The notes: generated by a model not told the origin, from the letters alone. Shown: positions 52,706 to 61,258, counted from the stretch's first letter. The stretch: 64,000 nt of DNA from VGBV01 sp963813725 (GCA_963813725.1 CAWFAI010000017.1:168120-232119), one strand, 5' to 3'. A program made the numbers and translations.

Positions 52706-53357
52706 CTAGGTCGCCGGGTCGACCCGGAACTTCTTGCGCTTCGAGTTACCAGGCTTGAAGAACAGCGCCGTCGTCGGCTTCAGGCGCCAGTTCTTCGGCA
52801 GGTTGCCGGCGGGGCGGTTCAGGAACTGCCTGAACAGGTTGATCGACTGCGGGCAGGTGATGATCGAGCCCCTCGGGATCACGATCCGGTAGCTGCCCTT
52901 GGGGAAGACCAGGGGTCCGATCGTGTCGTTGTTCAGCACCTGAAAGTTGCCCGGGCAGACCGTGCCGGACCTGGAGGGGGTGTTGCCTCCTCCCCCGCTG
53001 CGCGCGACCGAGAATCCGGGCCCGCCGTTCTGCGTGAACCTGGCGCGGCCCTTGCTCTGGGCGATCGCTGCCCAGCCCTTCGGCAGGTTGCCGTCGTAAT
53101 CGGAGAGGAACTGAGTGAACAGGCTCGACGCGGTCGCGCAGGCCAGTCCCGGCTGCTGCACGGTGATCATGTAGGACGCCGTGTGGCAGCACCGCCGGCC
53201 CGATGCGGTCGTTGTGCAGCACCCTGAACGTCGACGGGCACTGCGTCGCCGACTTGGTCGCGGTCGCGTCAGCGGCCGCCTGCGGAGCCGCCACGGCCAA
53301 GGCCGCCAGCGCGCCCCCGAACATGATCGATGCCGTCCTTGAAGCCCTCTTCCTCAT
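52706..53357 (-). CDS. Secreted protein with two related ~65-residue repeats, frameshifted
   Basis: About 216 residues when repaired. Signal peptide (SIMFGGALAALAVAAPQAAA). Two homologous units follow: CPSTFRVLHNDRIGPAVLPHGSYMITVQQPG...LFTQFLSDYDGNLPKGW and CPGNFQVLNNDTIGPLVFPKGSYRIVIPRG...LFRQFLNRPAGNLPKNW. Each holds two Cys that could pair. One extra base at about 53182 breaks the frame within unit 1 (between LPHG and SYMI). No known family. ATG 53357 gives the signal peptide; it lies 31 bases from tRNA-Val. Confidence 0.6.
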
Positions 53358-53387
53358 CCCTATTCCTCTCCCCGGTTGTGTTGCGAT

Positions 53388-53459
53388 GGGCGCTACTGGG
53401 CTCGAACCAGTGACCTCCAGCTTGTCGAGCTGGCGCTCTCCCAACTGAGCTAAGCGCCC
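53388..53459 (-). tRNA. tRNA-Val (anticodon GAC)
   Basis: On the minus strand the 72 nt fold as a full cloverleaf: acceptor GGGCGCT with AGCGCCC, D-arm GCTC...GAGC, anticodon stem CCAGC/GCTGG with loop TCGACAA (anticodon GAC), and T-arm ACTGG-TTCGAGC-CCAGT. CCA is not encoded. Confidence 0.95.
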
Positions 53460-53501
53460 GGACGCAGAAAGGTACCAGCGGCCTGCGGCCGCGCAAGGCC
53501 G

Positions 53502-54494
53502 CTAGGCGACGGGCGCGCGGGGGACCTGGACGGTGGGCTCGGCCTCCATCTTGCCCTTCGCCCGCATGGTGATCTTGAAGGTCTCGAGCGTGTCGAACTT
53601 CGGCTGCCAGTCGGTCTCGGCCTTCAGCTTCTCGGTCGAGACGACCCAGGGGTAGCGCAGGAAGTCGAGGTTGCCGGCGGGGGCGTCCGTGTTCGGGACC
53701 CGCAGCCGCCACATCGCCCTGTTGAGTCGCTTCATGTTCTTCAGCGAGATCTCGCGGATCTTCTGGCCGATCAGCTCGCCGGACTGGCGCCAGGTCATGG
53801 TCCCGTCGCCGGCGAGGTTGAAGGGGCCGGGCGCCTTGGCGTCCAGCAGCGCGATCAGCGCCGAGACGACGTCGTCCTCATGGACCAGCTGGAACTCCTC
53901 GTCCTGGCCGTCCAGCACGGGCAGGAAGGGCCCGTTGATCCAGGCCTTGACGATGTAGTTGTCGACGTTGGGTCCCATCACGATGCAGGGGCGGACCCAG
54001 GTGATCGTCTGCTCGGGATGCTCGTGCTGCCAGATCTGGCAGACGCGATCGGCCTCGGCCTTGTCCTTCGCATACGAGAAGTCGGGCGCCCCGCGCACCG
54101 GCCAGTCCTCGGCGATCGGCTTCGGATTGTCTGGCCACGCTCCATAGGCGGACGCCGACGAGGTGACCAGGACCTGAGACGTGCCGGCTTCGGATGCGGC
54201 CCAGAGCGTCGCGTGCGTGCCGTTGACGTCGACGTCGTACATGCGCGCCTCGTCGTGGATGGGATCGAGGATGAAGGCGAGGTGGATCAGGCAGTCGATC
54301 TGGTGGCGCTCGAGCAGCTCGCGAGTGGCCCGGCGGTCGCGGACGTCGCCCTTCACGTACTGGGTCTTGGGCCAGGTGCGGGAGGGCGCGCTCACGTCGA
54401 CGTTGACGATCAGCTCCGTCTCGTCGCGGCCCGAGAGCTCATCGGTCAGGCGCCCGCCGATGTAGCCGGAGCCCCCTGTGATCAGGTAGCGCAC
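53502..54494 (-). CDS. NAD-dependent epimerase/dehydratase (extended SDR)
   Basis: 330 residues. Start MRYLITGGSGYIGGRLTDEL with the GxxGxxG loop, VTSSASAYG (catalytic Ser) and FSYAKDKAEADRV (YxxxK). LIHLAFILDP and VRPCIVMGPNVDNY are family blocks. Substrate cannot be told; the surrounding genes give no pathway. Intact frame, single gene downstream of nothing obvious. Confidence 0.85.
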   Translation of the reverse strand: MRYLITGGSGYIGGRLTDELSGRDETELIVNVDVSAPSRTWPKTQYVKGDVRDRRATRELLERHQIDCLIHLAFILDPIHDEARMYDVDVNGTHATLWAASEAGTSQVLVTSSASAYGAWPDNPKPIAEDWPVRGAPDFSYAKDKAEADRVCQIWQHEHPEQTITWVRPCIVMGPNVDNYIVKAWINGPFLPVLDGQDEEFQLVHEDDVVSALIALLDAKAPGPFNLAGDGTMTWRQSGELIGQKIREISLKNMKRLNRAMWRLRVPNTDAPAGNLDFLRYPWVVSTEKLKAETDWQPKFDTLETFKITMRAKGKMEAEPTVQVPRAPVA

Positions 54495-54601
54495 GCCCTG
54501 ATCCTATCCTGGCCGGACGGCCAGTGATTGCCAGCGCTTGCTCACCATCGGAGGCGCAAGTTTCTGGCCGCAAAATACGGTCAACTGCAACCTGGCGCCG
54601 A

Positions 54602-54759
54602 AAGTCGTGTTAGTGTCCCCTGACAGGCTCAAGTCCCGCTCCCGAGGCGCCGATGCGAGCCGAAAGTCTTTCACGACTTGAAGGACCGACGGGCCAGGAA
54701 ACAATTTCTTGGCGGCACGTCCTTTCGGAACCAAAGGGCCCCCTCGCCGGGGCCCTTTT
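54602..54759 (+). ncRNA. Candidate structured leader or small RNA ending in an intrinsic terminator
   Basis: No plus-strand gene precedes the strong terminator at 54733-54759, so a plus-strand RNA starting in this gap is implied. Upstream, AAGTCGTG (54602-54609) can pair fully with CACGACTT (54672-54679), while AAGTC at 54664-54668 can pair locally with the same GACTT, giving two alternative folds. Either a small RNA or an attenuator for the gene starting 19 bases after the terminator. No known family matched. Confidence 0.5.
54733..54759 (+). terminator. Strong intrinsic terminator 19 bases before a start codon
   Basis: Perfect 10-bp stem AAAGGGCCCC/GGGGCCCTTT with loop CTCGCC followed by T. 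It is one of the clearest terminators in the window. Confidence 0.88.
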
Positions 54760-54777
54760 CCGTGGTTTGATTGGCCC

Positions 54778-55524
54778 GTGAACCGTCCGCGCGTGCTCTT
54801 GATGCCCTCCGTGACCGAGGTCGAGTGGACACGGATCAGGCCGGCGATCGAGGAGTGGGCCGACGTCGCGAGCTTCGACGTCCCCGGGGTCGGCGAGGAG
54901 CCGGCCCGGTTCAGCATCCCCGCCGTGCTCGATCGTGCGGTCGCGAAGGTCGAAGCGCTGGGCTGGGACCGGTTCGTCCTTGTCGGCGATGAGGTCGGCG
55001 CCGCGCAGGCGATCCGCCTCGCCGGCAGGCTGCCCGAGGCGGTGGAGGCGGTCGCCCTCGGTCATCCGGCCCTGTCCCTCCGCGGGGACGGCGAGCGCCC
55101 CCCGCTCAGCGGCGACGTCACCGACGCCGTGGTGCGGCTCGCGCGCACCGACCCCCGCAGCTTCGTCAGGGCCCTGACGCAGCTGACCCAGAACGCCTAC
55201 GACGACGAGCTGGCCGAGCTCTACATGGAACGCGTCGGTCCGAGCATGGTCGAGGCCGCGATGGCCGCGCTGCTCAGCCCCGATGCGCGCGAGGACCTGG
55301 AGCCGATCCTGCGCTCGCTCGACGTGCCGATGTTGCTGGTCGAGCACGAGGGTTGCCTGCTTTGGACCGACGAGGGCTACCAGGATTTCATCACCGCCTT
55401 CCCGGGCCAGAGGACCGCCACGATGGCGATCAAGCCAAGCGTCAACCCCGAGTTCGCCGAGCTGCTGCGCGAGTTCTGCGCCTCGCTGCCGGCCTACTCC
55501 GAGGCGCTGGCCGACCGGCCGTGA
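54778..55524 (+). CDS. Alpha/beta-hydrolase-like protein
   Basis: 248 residues from GTG 54778. The layout is that of an alpha/beta hydrolase: RVLLMPSVTEVEW, GWDRFVLVGDEVGAAQAIRLAGRLPEAVEAVALGHPAL, later DVPMLLVEHEGCLLW. The nucleophile elbow reads GDEVGA instead of GxSxG, so a catalytic serine is missing; Asp may replace it (as in dehalogenase-like or epoxide hydrolase members) or the protein may be non-catalytic. Lies just after a terminator and its leader. Confidence 0.6.
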   Translation: MNRPRVLLMPSVTEVEWTRIRPAIEEWADVASFDVPGVGEEPARFSIPAVLDRAVAKVEALGWDRFVLVGDEVGAAQAIRLAGRLPEAVEAVALGHPALSLRGDGERPPLSGDVTDAVVRLARTDPRSFVRALTQLTQNAYDDELAELYMERVGPSMVEAAMAALLSPDAREDLEPILRSLDVPMLLVEHEGCLLWTDEGYQDFITAFPGQRTATMAIKPSVNPEFAELLREFCASLPAYSEALADRP

Positions 55525-55587
55525 GTCCGGCGAAGGCGTCGTGCTGGTTGGGGATTACGCATCAGGGGCAGCGGGTAGCTTGACGGC

Positions 55588-56004
55588 GTGGGCGACCTGA
55601 CTCACAAACGGATCGACGAGCTGGACACGATCAGCGGGATGCTGGAGGGGGTCAGCATGCGGCGCGCGGCCTCCGATCTGGGGGTGAGCGCCTTCGGCAT
55701 CTCGATCGTCGAGCTCGAGCCGGGGGCAGAGGACTATCCCGAGCACGACCACTCCCCCGACGGCCTCGGCGGCAAGATGTTCGCCGAGCGCCCCGAGCAG
55801 CTCGGCCAGGAGGAGGTCTACCTCGCCCTGCGGGGCTCGGGCACCGTCGTCGCCGACGGGCAGGAGCTCCCCCTCGACGCGGACCACATCGTCCGCGTCG
55901 GCCCCGCGGTCACCCGAAAGGTGACCCCCGGCCCCGACGGCCTGCGCCTCTTGGCCATCGGCGCCACCCCGGGCCGCGCCTACGGCACCGGCGACGCGCT
56001 CTAG
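55588..56004 (+). CDS. Cupin-domain protein
   Basis: 138 residues from GTG 55588. Single cupin barrel: motif 1 ELEPGAEDYPEHDHSPD...EEVYLALRGSGTVVADG and motif 2 PLDADHIVRVGPAVTRKVTPGPDG. His/Glu residues for metal binding are present in motif 1. Substrate unknown. An 81-residue-long gap to the hydrolase gene has no clear promoter. Confidence 0.75.
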   Translation: MGDLTHKRIDELDTISGMLEGVSMRRAASDLGVSAFGISIVELEPGAEDYPEHDHSPDGLGGKMFAERPEQLGQEEVYLALRGSGTVVADGQELPLDADHIVRVGPAVTRKVTPGPDGLRLLAIGATPGRAYGTGDAL

Positions 56005-56051
56005 GCCGCCGGACCCCCCCACCCGGCCGCCAGATCCACTGCCCCGCCGAA

Positions 56052-56092
56052 GTTGGCGCCTAACTCACGCATAGCGTGAGTAAACCGCCAAC
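56052..56092. repeat. Two-tier palindromic hairpin
   Basis: Outer arms GTTGGCG / CGCCAAC, symmetric 4-base internal loops, then inner arms ACTCACGC / GCGTGAGT around ATA. Lies between the cupin gene and the converging YdeI-like gene, so it may act as a bidirectional terminator, though no T-run follows. Further GC-rich palindromes continue to about 56157. Confidence 0.55.
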
Positions 56093-56162
56093 CCCACGGC
56101 GGACGGAGGCGGAGCCGCCGGGTGATGCCCGGCGCGCGGCTAGAGACGCGCCGCGCGAAGTG

Positions 56163-56184
56163 AGGCGCCAACCGGAATGGAACC
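56163..56184. repeat. Fragment matching the 3' end of tRNA-Cys
   Basis: These 22 bases match the acceptor/T-arm end of the tRNA-Cys gene at 62609 in 21 positions, same orientation. It lies three bases from the YdeI-like stop. Could be an integration remnant or chance; no integrase is nearby. Confidence 0.5.
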
Positions 56185-56186
56185 CC

Positions 56187-56720
56187 TCAGGCCCGCTCGT
56201 CTTCTTCGACGCGATTCAGCATGTACTCGTAGACGTTCACGCAACAGGCGCGCCGCTTTCCCTCGGAGAGCTGTTCGACTGTGCGCGTGACCCGGCGCGC
56301 TCGGGTCTCGGCGGTCTTGGCGGACTCGATCCAGCGGACCCAGTCCTGCCGACCCATGGTGGTGAGTTCCTTCCACACCGCCTTCGCCTCGGGGGAAGCC
56401 GCGAAAGCGGCCCGGAGATCGGCGGGGCCCTTCGGATCGGGCTCCGGTCCCAGGATGGCCAGCTCGACCGTGTCGCCGTCGTCGGCGCCGGCGCCCCGGC
56501 GCATGGCCTTGTTCACCTTCAGCCGGCGGCCGCCGGACGGGTTGGGCTCCAACGCCGCCCGGAAGGGATGGCCGTTGATGGTGCCCTCGACCTTGGGCAT
56601 GTCACCGAGCTGCTTGCTGACGTCCTTCGGGACATCGAGCAGCGTCCCGGAACCGTTCTCGGTCGCCTCGGGATGCTCGAAGAGCCGCGCGTTGAAGCGA
56701 AGCACCGCTGGTTTGCTCAT
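56187..56720 (-). CDS. YdeI/OmpD-associated family protein (DUF1905 plus OmdA-type)
   Basis: 177 residues. N-terminal DUF1905-like barrel (VLRFNARLFEHPEA...LDVPKDVSKQLGDMPKVEGTINGHPFRAALEP) and a C-terminal helical OmdA/YdeI-type domain (DLRAAFAASPEAKAVWKELTTMGRQDWVRWIESAKTAETRARRV). Function unknown; often encoded singly in actinobacteria. ATG 56720 chosen over 56738 because it begins SKPAVLRF, the usual start. Confidence 0.82.
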   Translation of the reverse strand: MSKPAVLRFNARLFEHPEATENGSGTLLDVPKDVSKQLGDMPKVEGTINGHPFRAALEPNPSGGRRLKVNKAMRRGAGADDGDTVELAILGPEPDPKGPADLRAAFAASPEAKAVWKELTTMGRQDWVRWIESAKTAETRARRVTRTVEQLSEGKRRACCVNVYEYMLNRVEEDERA

Positions 56721-56752
56721 GGCGATCGAGATTACCAACGCCGATTCTTGCT

Positions 56753-57534
56753 TCAGGGACCGCTTTCGACGCCCGGTCGCGCTTCCTTACTCAGTTGCAC
56801 GCCGACCCCGGTGACGCCCGGGCGCGTCCACTGGGGCACCGGTCGACCGCCGTTTCTGGGCCCCATCGGCGCACCGTGCTCGTCGGTGCGCAAGAAGGAG
56901 TGGGTCGGGAGCTGCGGCCACCCCTCGGGCGAGTCCTCCCACTCCTCCCGCCGCCCGTAGGCGGTCCTGTCGAGCAGCCCGAACAAGGGATTCAGCACCT
57001 CGTCGCCCCGGGCGGTCGTCCTGTACGTCAGGTAGATCTTCTCCTCCCGCCGCAGGTAGCAGGCGATATAGCCGGAGTGGCTCACGGTGGGGTCGTCGAG
57101 GTGGGCGTTGGAGTACCACGGCGCCGAGTAGCCCATGAACTCGCGGAACGCCGCAAGCTCCTCGTACGGCCCGTCGGCGAGGATGGCGACGGTGATCCCG
57201 TAGGCGTTGAGCTCGGCCGATGCCGGCGGCGTTGCTGCATCGCCCAGGAGTTCCTGGTGCAGCCCTCGCACTGCCACTCCCATGGCTCCCCGTCGTAGAA
57301 CATGTGGCTGTAGACGACCAGCTCGTCGCGCCCCTCGAAGACATCGCCGAACGGGACCGGGCCGTCGGGGCCGATGACGGTGGTGTCGGGCGGCACCTCC
57401 GTCATGGGCAGCCGGCGCCGGGCCGCGGCGATCGCGTCGCCCTCGCGGGTGTGTGCCTTCTCGCGCTTGCGCAGCTCGAGCAGCTGTCGCTCGAAGTCGT
57501 CGTGGTCGGTGACGGTCGGGGCTGGCGTGGTCAT
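56753..57534 (-). CDS. DUF899 family thioredoxin-like protein, frameshifted
   Basis: 260 residues when repaired. N-terminus HDDFERQLLELRKREKAHTREGDAIAAARRRLPM, then DVFEGRDELVVYSHMFYDGEPWEWQCEGCTRNSWAM and, in another frame, AELNAYGITVAILADGPYEELAAFREFMGYSAPWYSNAHLD and a C-terminal WTRPGVTG-like tail. One base is missing near 57,230. Predicted thioredoxin fold of unknown role. ATG 57534 has AGAGGA upstream. Confidence 0.75.
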
Positions 57535-57601
57535 CGTTTCCTCTTTCAGTTGTCTTGGGAGGTCGGCCGGCGGCGCCGACCGGAACGGAGCGCCGACGCT
57601 G

Positions 57602-59044
57602 CTAGCTGGCGCTGGCGGGACTGGCCGCTGAAACGCCCTCACGGATCGCGGCGGCGGAGCGCTGGATGTCGTCCTCGGTCGTCCGCCAGTTGCAAACGGA
57701 GATCCGGATCGCCGGCTGCCCCCGCCAGGTGGTGCCGCCGAGCCAGCAGGTCCCGTCATCCTGGATCCGCTCCACCGCAGCGGCGGTCGCCTCACCGTCC
57801 GCATCGCCGCGAATCGCGACCAGGACCTGATTGATCACGACTTCATTCAGCAGCTCCAGCGCGGGGTCCGCTTCGAGCTCCTCCGCCATGGCGCGGGCGA
57901 GACGGGAGGTCCGCTCCGCGAGATCCGCTACACCGGCGCGTCCAAGCGAACGCAGCGCCGCGTAGAGGGCGAAGCCGCGCGCCCGCCGCGAGGACTCGGG
58001 TACGTACTGGTAGGAGTCGCGGGCGCCCTCGGCGGCGGTCAGGTAGGGCGCGCTGATGCCCATCGCGCCGCGCAGGGCCGCCGGGTCCTTGACCGCGATG
58101 AAGCCGCTGTCGTAGGGGACGTTCAGCCACTTGTGCGCATCCGTGGACCAGGAGTCGGCGCGGTCCAGTCCAGCGGTGAGAGGGCGCAACTCCGGGCTGG
58201 CCGCCGCCCACAGCCCGACCGCCCCGTCCACGTGCAGCCAGGCGCCATGGCGCTCGCAGATCTCCGCCAACTCCACGAACGGGTCGAAGCATCCCGTATT
58301 GACCTCGCCTGCCTGGGCGCAGACGATCGCCGGGCCACCCCCTGACTCCAGCGCGGCCGCGAGCTCCTCGGGGATCATCCGGCCCTGATCGTCGGCTTTG
58401 ACCGAGATTGCGGTCTCGCTGCCCAGGCCGAGCATCTTCAAGGCCACGAAGATCGTCGCGTGGGCGTGCTCTCCGACAAGGACCCGAACTCCAGGTGCGC
58501 CCTGAAGTCCGCGCGCCTCGACGTCCCAGCCTTCCCGCTCGAGCACGGCGTGCCGTCCCGCGGCGATGCCCGCGAAGTTGGCCATGGTCCCTCCCGTCGT
58601 GAGGCCGAACCCCGACGTTTCGGGTAGTCCGACCAGGTCCAAGACCCAGCCGCCGGCCACCTCCTCGGCGACCGAGGCGGAGGGGCCGCAAACGTAGAGA
58701 CTCCCGATCTGGTCCCAGGCGGTCGCCAGCCAGTCGGCACCCATGGCGGCGGGCATGGCGCCGCCGATGACGAAGCCGAAGTAGCGGGGGCTCGCGAGCG
58801 CGATGACCCCCGGCTCGGCGGCCTCGGCCAACTCCTCGACCACCTTGGCGGGATCCTCACCGGCGTCAGGCAACTCCCGGGCGAGCGCGCGGCGCAGCTC
58901 GTCAACGCTTGCCGACTCGCGCACCGGGCGGTCCGAAACCGCATCCAGGTAACGCAGCGCCCGCTCCTCGGCAATCGCGAGCACTTGCTGGTAGCCGTCG
59001 ACGCTCACCGACCCGAGGATGCCAGCGCGGCGCGCGCGGGTCAA
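57602..59044 (-). CDS. PLP-dependent decarboxylase (group II amino acid decarboxylase-like)
   Basis: 480 residues. Family blocks: SPRYFGFVIGGAMPAAMGADWLATAWDQ, GFGLTTGGTMANFAGIAAGRH, GEVNTGCFDPFVELAEICERHGAWLHVDGAVGLW, the PLP lysine in STDAHKWLNVPYDSGF, and a C-terminal RISVCNWRTTEDDI. Decarboxylates an aromatic or acidic amino acid, substrate unknown. The TTG at 59044 has no RBS; GTG at 59008 is an alternative start. Its 5' ~800 bp are duplicated, with the neighbour, at 59778-60565. Confidence 0.85.
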   Translation of the reverse strand: MTRARRAGILGSVSVDGYQQVLAIAEERALRYLDAVSDRPVRESASVDELRRALARELPDAGEDPAKVVEELAEAAEPGVIALASPRYFGFVIGGAMPAAMGADWLATAWDQIGSLYVCGPSASVAEEVAGGWVLDLVGLPETSGFGLTTGGTMANFAGIAAGRHAVLEREGWDVEARGLQGAPGVRVLVGEHAHATIFVALKMLGLGSETAISVKADDQGRMIPEELAAALESGGGPAIVCAQAGEVNTGCFDPFVELAEICERHGAWLHVDGAVGLWAAASPELRPLTAGLDRADSWSTDAHKWLNVPYDSGFIAVKDPAALRGAMGISAPYLTAAEGARDSYQYVPESSRRARGFALYAALRSLGRAGVADLAERTSRLARAMAEELEADPALELLNEVVINQVLVAIRGDADGEATAAAVERIQDDGTCWLGGTTWRGQPAIRISVCNWRTTEDDIQRSAAAIREGVSAASPASAS

Positions 59045-59669
59045 TCCAACAATCCGAGAGTGTTGCTCTAGAGAATCTAAGCTGTCTCTCGTGGGAAAGC
59101 TGATCTACTCGATGAACCCCTCGCTCGATGGCTTCGTGGCCGGGCCCGATGGCGACTTCGAGTGGGGGGCGCCCGACGAGGAGCTGCATCGGTTCCACAA
59201 CGCGCGGGTGGGCCGGCTGAGCGCCCATCTCCTCGGCCGCAAGCTCTACGAGACGATGGTCTACTGGGAGACGGCCGAGGAGGATCCGGCGATCTCCGAC
59301 TATGCAGCGGAGTTCGCCCGCATCTGGAAGCAGCTGCCGAAGGTCGTCTTCTCGAGCACGCTGACCGAGGTCGAGGGCAACACCAGGCTCGCGACCGGCA
59401 GCGTCGAGGAGGAGGTCGCGCGCCTCAAGTCCGAGCACGACGGCGACATCGCCGTCGGCGGGCCCGGGCTCGCCGGGGCCTGCGCGGAGCTCGACCTGAT
59501 CGACGAGTACGACCTGTTCATCTACCCCGTTGTCGTCGGCGGCGGGCTGCCCTTCTTCCCGGCCCTCGCTGCGCCGCTCGAGCTCGAGCTCGCCGAGACC
59601 CGGACTTTCGGAAACCGGGTGGTTGAGGTGCGCTACGAGAGGCTCCGCCCGCAAGGCTGAGCCGACTAG
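58247..59669. repeat. Copy A of a ~1.4-kb tandem duplication
   Basis: Contains the 5' part of the decarboxylase gene, the divergent intergenic region and the whole reductase gene. It matches 59778-61268. Junctions: GGCGCTCGCAG here versus GGCGCTAGCAG in copy B at the left, and GCCGACTAGAG shared at the right. Confidence 0.88.
59091..59660 (+). CDS. Dihydrofolate reductase-family (RibD C-terminal-like) protein, copy A
   Basis: 189 residues from GTG 59091. RibD-C/DHFR-like fold: GKLIYSMNPSLDGFVAGPDGDFEWG, LLGRKLYETMVYW, KVVFSSTL, IAVGGPGLAGACAELDLIDEYDLFIYPVVVGGGLPFF. NADPH-dependent reductase of unknown substrate; widespread in actinobacteria. No Shine-Dalgarno is visible, suggesting leaderless transcription or a different start. 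Second copy at 60689 differs at a handful of residues. Confidence 0.82.
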   Translation: MGKLIYSMNPSLDGFVAGPDGDFEWGAPDEELHRFHNARVGRLSAHLLGRKLYETMVYWETAEEDPAISDYAAEFARIWKQLPKVVFSSTLTEVEGNTRLATGSVEEEVARLKSEHDGDIAVGGPGLAGACAELDLIDEYDLFIYPVVVGGGLPFFPALAAPLELELAETRTFGNRVVEVRYERLRPQG

Positions 59670-59777
59670 AGACACTTGTGCGCATAAGTGGAAGAAGTGG
59701 AGGTACAGTAGAGATGAGAAGGAGAAACCCGGATGGTAGTCGCTCACAGCCCGAGCCGTACAAGTGCAGCGAAGCGA

Positions 59778-60565
59778 TATGGCGCTAGCAGATCTCCGCC
59801 AACTCCACGAACGGGTCGAAGCATCCCGTTAGACCTCGCATGCCTGGGCGCAAGGATCGCCGGGCCCCCAGGACTACAGCGCGACCGCGAGCTCACGGGA
59901 TCATCCGGCCCGATCGTCGGCTTTGACGAAGATTGCGGTCGCTGCACAGGCCGAGCATCTTCAAGGCCACGAAGATCTAGCGTGGGCGTGCTCTCCGACA
60001 AGGACCCGAACTCCAGGTGCGCCCGAAGTCCGCGCGCCTCGACGTCCCAGCCTTCCCGCTGCAGCACGGCGTGCCGTCCCGCGGCGATGCCCGCGAAGTT
60101 GGCCATGGTCCCTCCCGTCGTGAGGCCGAACCCCGACGTTTCGGGTAGTCCGACCAGGTCCAAGACCCAGCCGCCGGCCACCTCCTCGGCGACCGAGGCG
60201 GAGGGGCCGCAGACGTAGAGACTCCCGATCTGGTCCCAGGCGGTCGCCAGCCAGTCGGCACCCATGGCGGCGGGCATGGCGCCGCCGATGACGAAGCCGA
60301 AGTAGCGGGGGCTCGCGAGCGCGATGACCCCCGGCTCGGCGGCCTCGGCCAACTCCTCGACCACCTTGGCGGGATCCTCGCCGGCGTCAGGCAACTCCCG
60401 GGCGAGCGCGCGGCGCAGCTCGTCAACGCTTGCCGACTCGCGCACCGGGCGGTCCGAAACCGCATCCAGGTAACGCAGCGCCCGCTCCTCGGCAATCGCG
60501 AGCACTTGCTGGTAGCCGTCGACGCTCACCGACCCGAGGATGCCAGCGCGGCGCGCGCGGGTCAA
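59778..60565 (-). pseudogene. Decayed 5' copy of the PLP decarboxylase gene
   Basis: From 60565 down to about 60030 the sequence is almost identical to the intact gene, encoding residues 1 to ~180 (to ARGL...HLEFGSLSESTP). Below that, many small deletions relative to copy A (for example around 59,830-60,000) destroy the frame, and the rest of the gene, including the PLP lysine, is absent. The truncation point coincides with the left duplication junction. Confidence 0.85.
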
Positions 60566-60588
60566 TCCAACAATCCGAGAGTGTTGCC

Positions 60589-60670
60589 CAGGATGTTCGC
60601 TTCAGGCGACGCGTTCTGAGAAGTCGGTGGTGCAGAAGCGGCATAGGTTGTGAAGGTCGCCCTGGGTTAG
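60589..60670. mobile_element. ~80-bp insertion with short inverted ends (MITE-like)
   Basis: Present only in copy B, between GTTG and TTAGAG of the shared intergenic region. Ends are CCCAGG and CCTGGG (inverted 6-mers), with inner GCGAC/GTCGC also inverted. No clear target-site duplication. Could be a tiny non-autonomous element or a hairpin retained from the ancestral state and lost in copy A. Confidence 0.4.
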
Positions 60671-60688
60671 AGATCTAAGCTGTCCCTC

Positions 60689-61258
60689 GTGGGAAAGCTG
60701 ATCTACTCGATGAACCCCTCGCTCGATGGCTTCGTGGCCGGGCCCGATGGCGACTTCGAGTGGGGGGCGCCCGACGAGGAGCTGCATCGGTTCCACAACG
60801 CACGGGTGGACCGGCTGAGCGCCCATCTCCTCGGCCGCAAGCTCTACGAGACGATGGTCTACTGGGAGACGGCGGAGGAGGATCCGGCGATCTCCGACTA
60901 TGCAGCGGAGTTCGCCCGCATCTGGAAGCAGCTGCCGAAGGTCGTCTTCTCGAGCACGTTGACCGAGGTCGAGGGCAACACCCGGCTCGCGACCGGCAGC
61001 GTCGAGGAGGAGGTCGCGCGCCTCAAGTCCGAGCACGACGGCGACATCGCCGTCGGCGGGCCCGGGCTCGCCGGGGCCTGCGCGGAGCTCGACCTGATCG
61101 ACGAGTACGAGCTGTTCATCTCCCCCGTTGTCGTCGGCGGCGGGCTGCCCTTCTTCCCGGCCCTCGCTGCGCCGCTCGAGCTCGAGCTCGCCGAGACCCG
61201 GACTTTCGGAAACCGGGTGGTTCAGGTGCGCTACGAGAGGCTCCGCCCGCAAGGCTGA
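60689..61258 (+). CDS. Dihydrofolate reductase-family protein, copy B
   Basis: 189 residues, nearly identical to copy A. Visible differences: Asp for Gly in NARVDRLS, EYELFIS for EYDLFIY, and VVQVRY for VVEVRY. Frame is intact, unlike the neighbouring decarboxylase copy, so it may still be selected or the duplication is recent. GTG start at 60689, again with no RBS. Confidence 0.82.
   Translation: MGKLIYSMNPSLDGFVAGPDGDFEWGAPDEELHRFHNARVDRLSAHLLGRKLYETMVYWETAEEDPAISDYAAEFARIWKQLPKVVFSSTLTEVEGNTRLATGSVEEEVARLKSEHDGDIAVGGPGLAGACAELDLIDEYELFISPVVVGGGLPFFPALAAPLELELAETRTFGNRVVQVRYERLRPQG

Noticed and set aside
59733..60218. Plus-strand 161-codon ORF starting in the duplication spacer
   Set aside because: Beyond the first ~20 codons it is antisense to decayed decarboxylase sequence.
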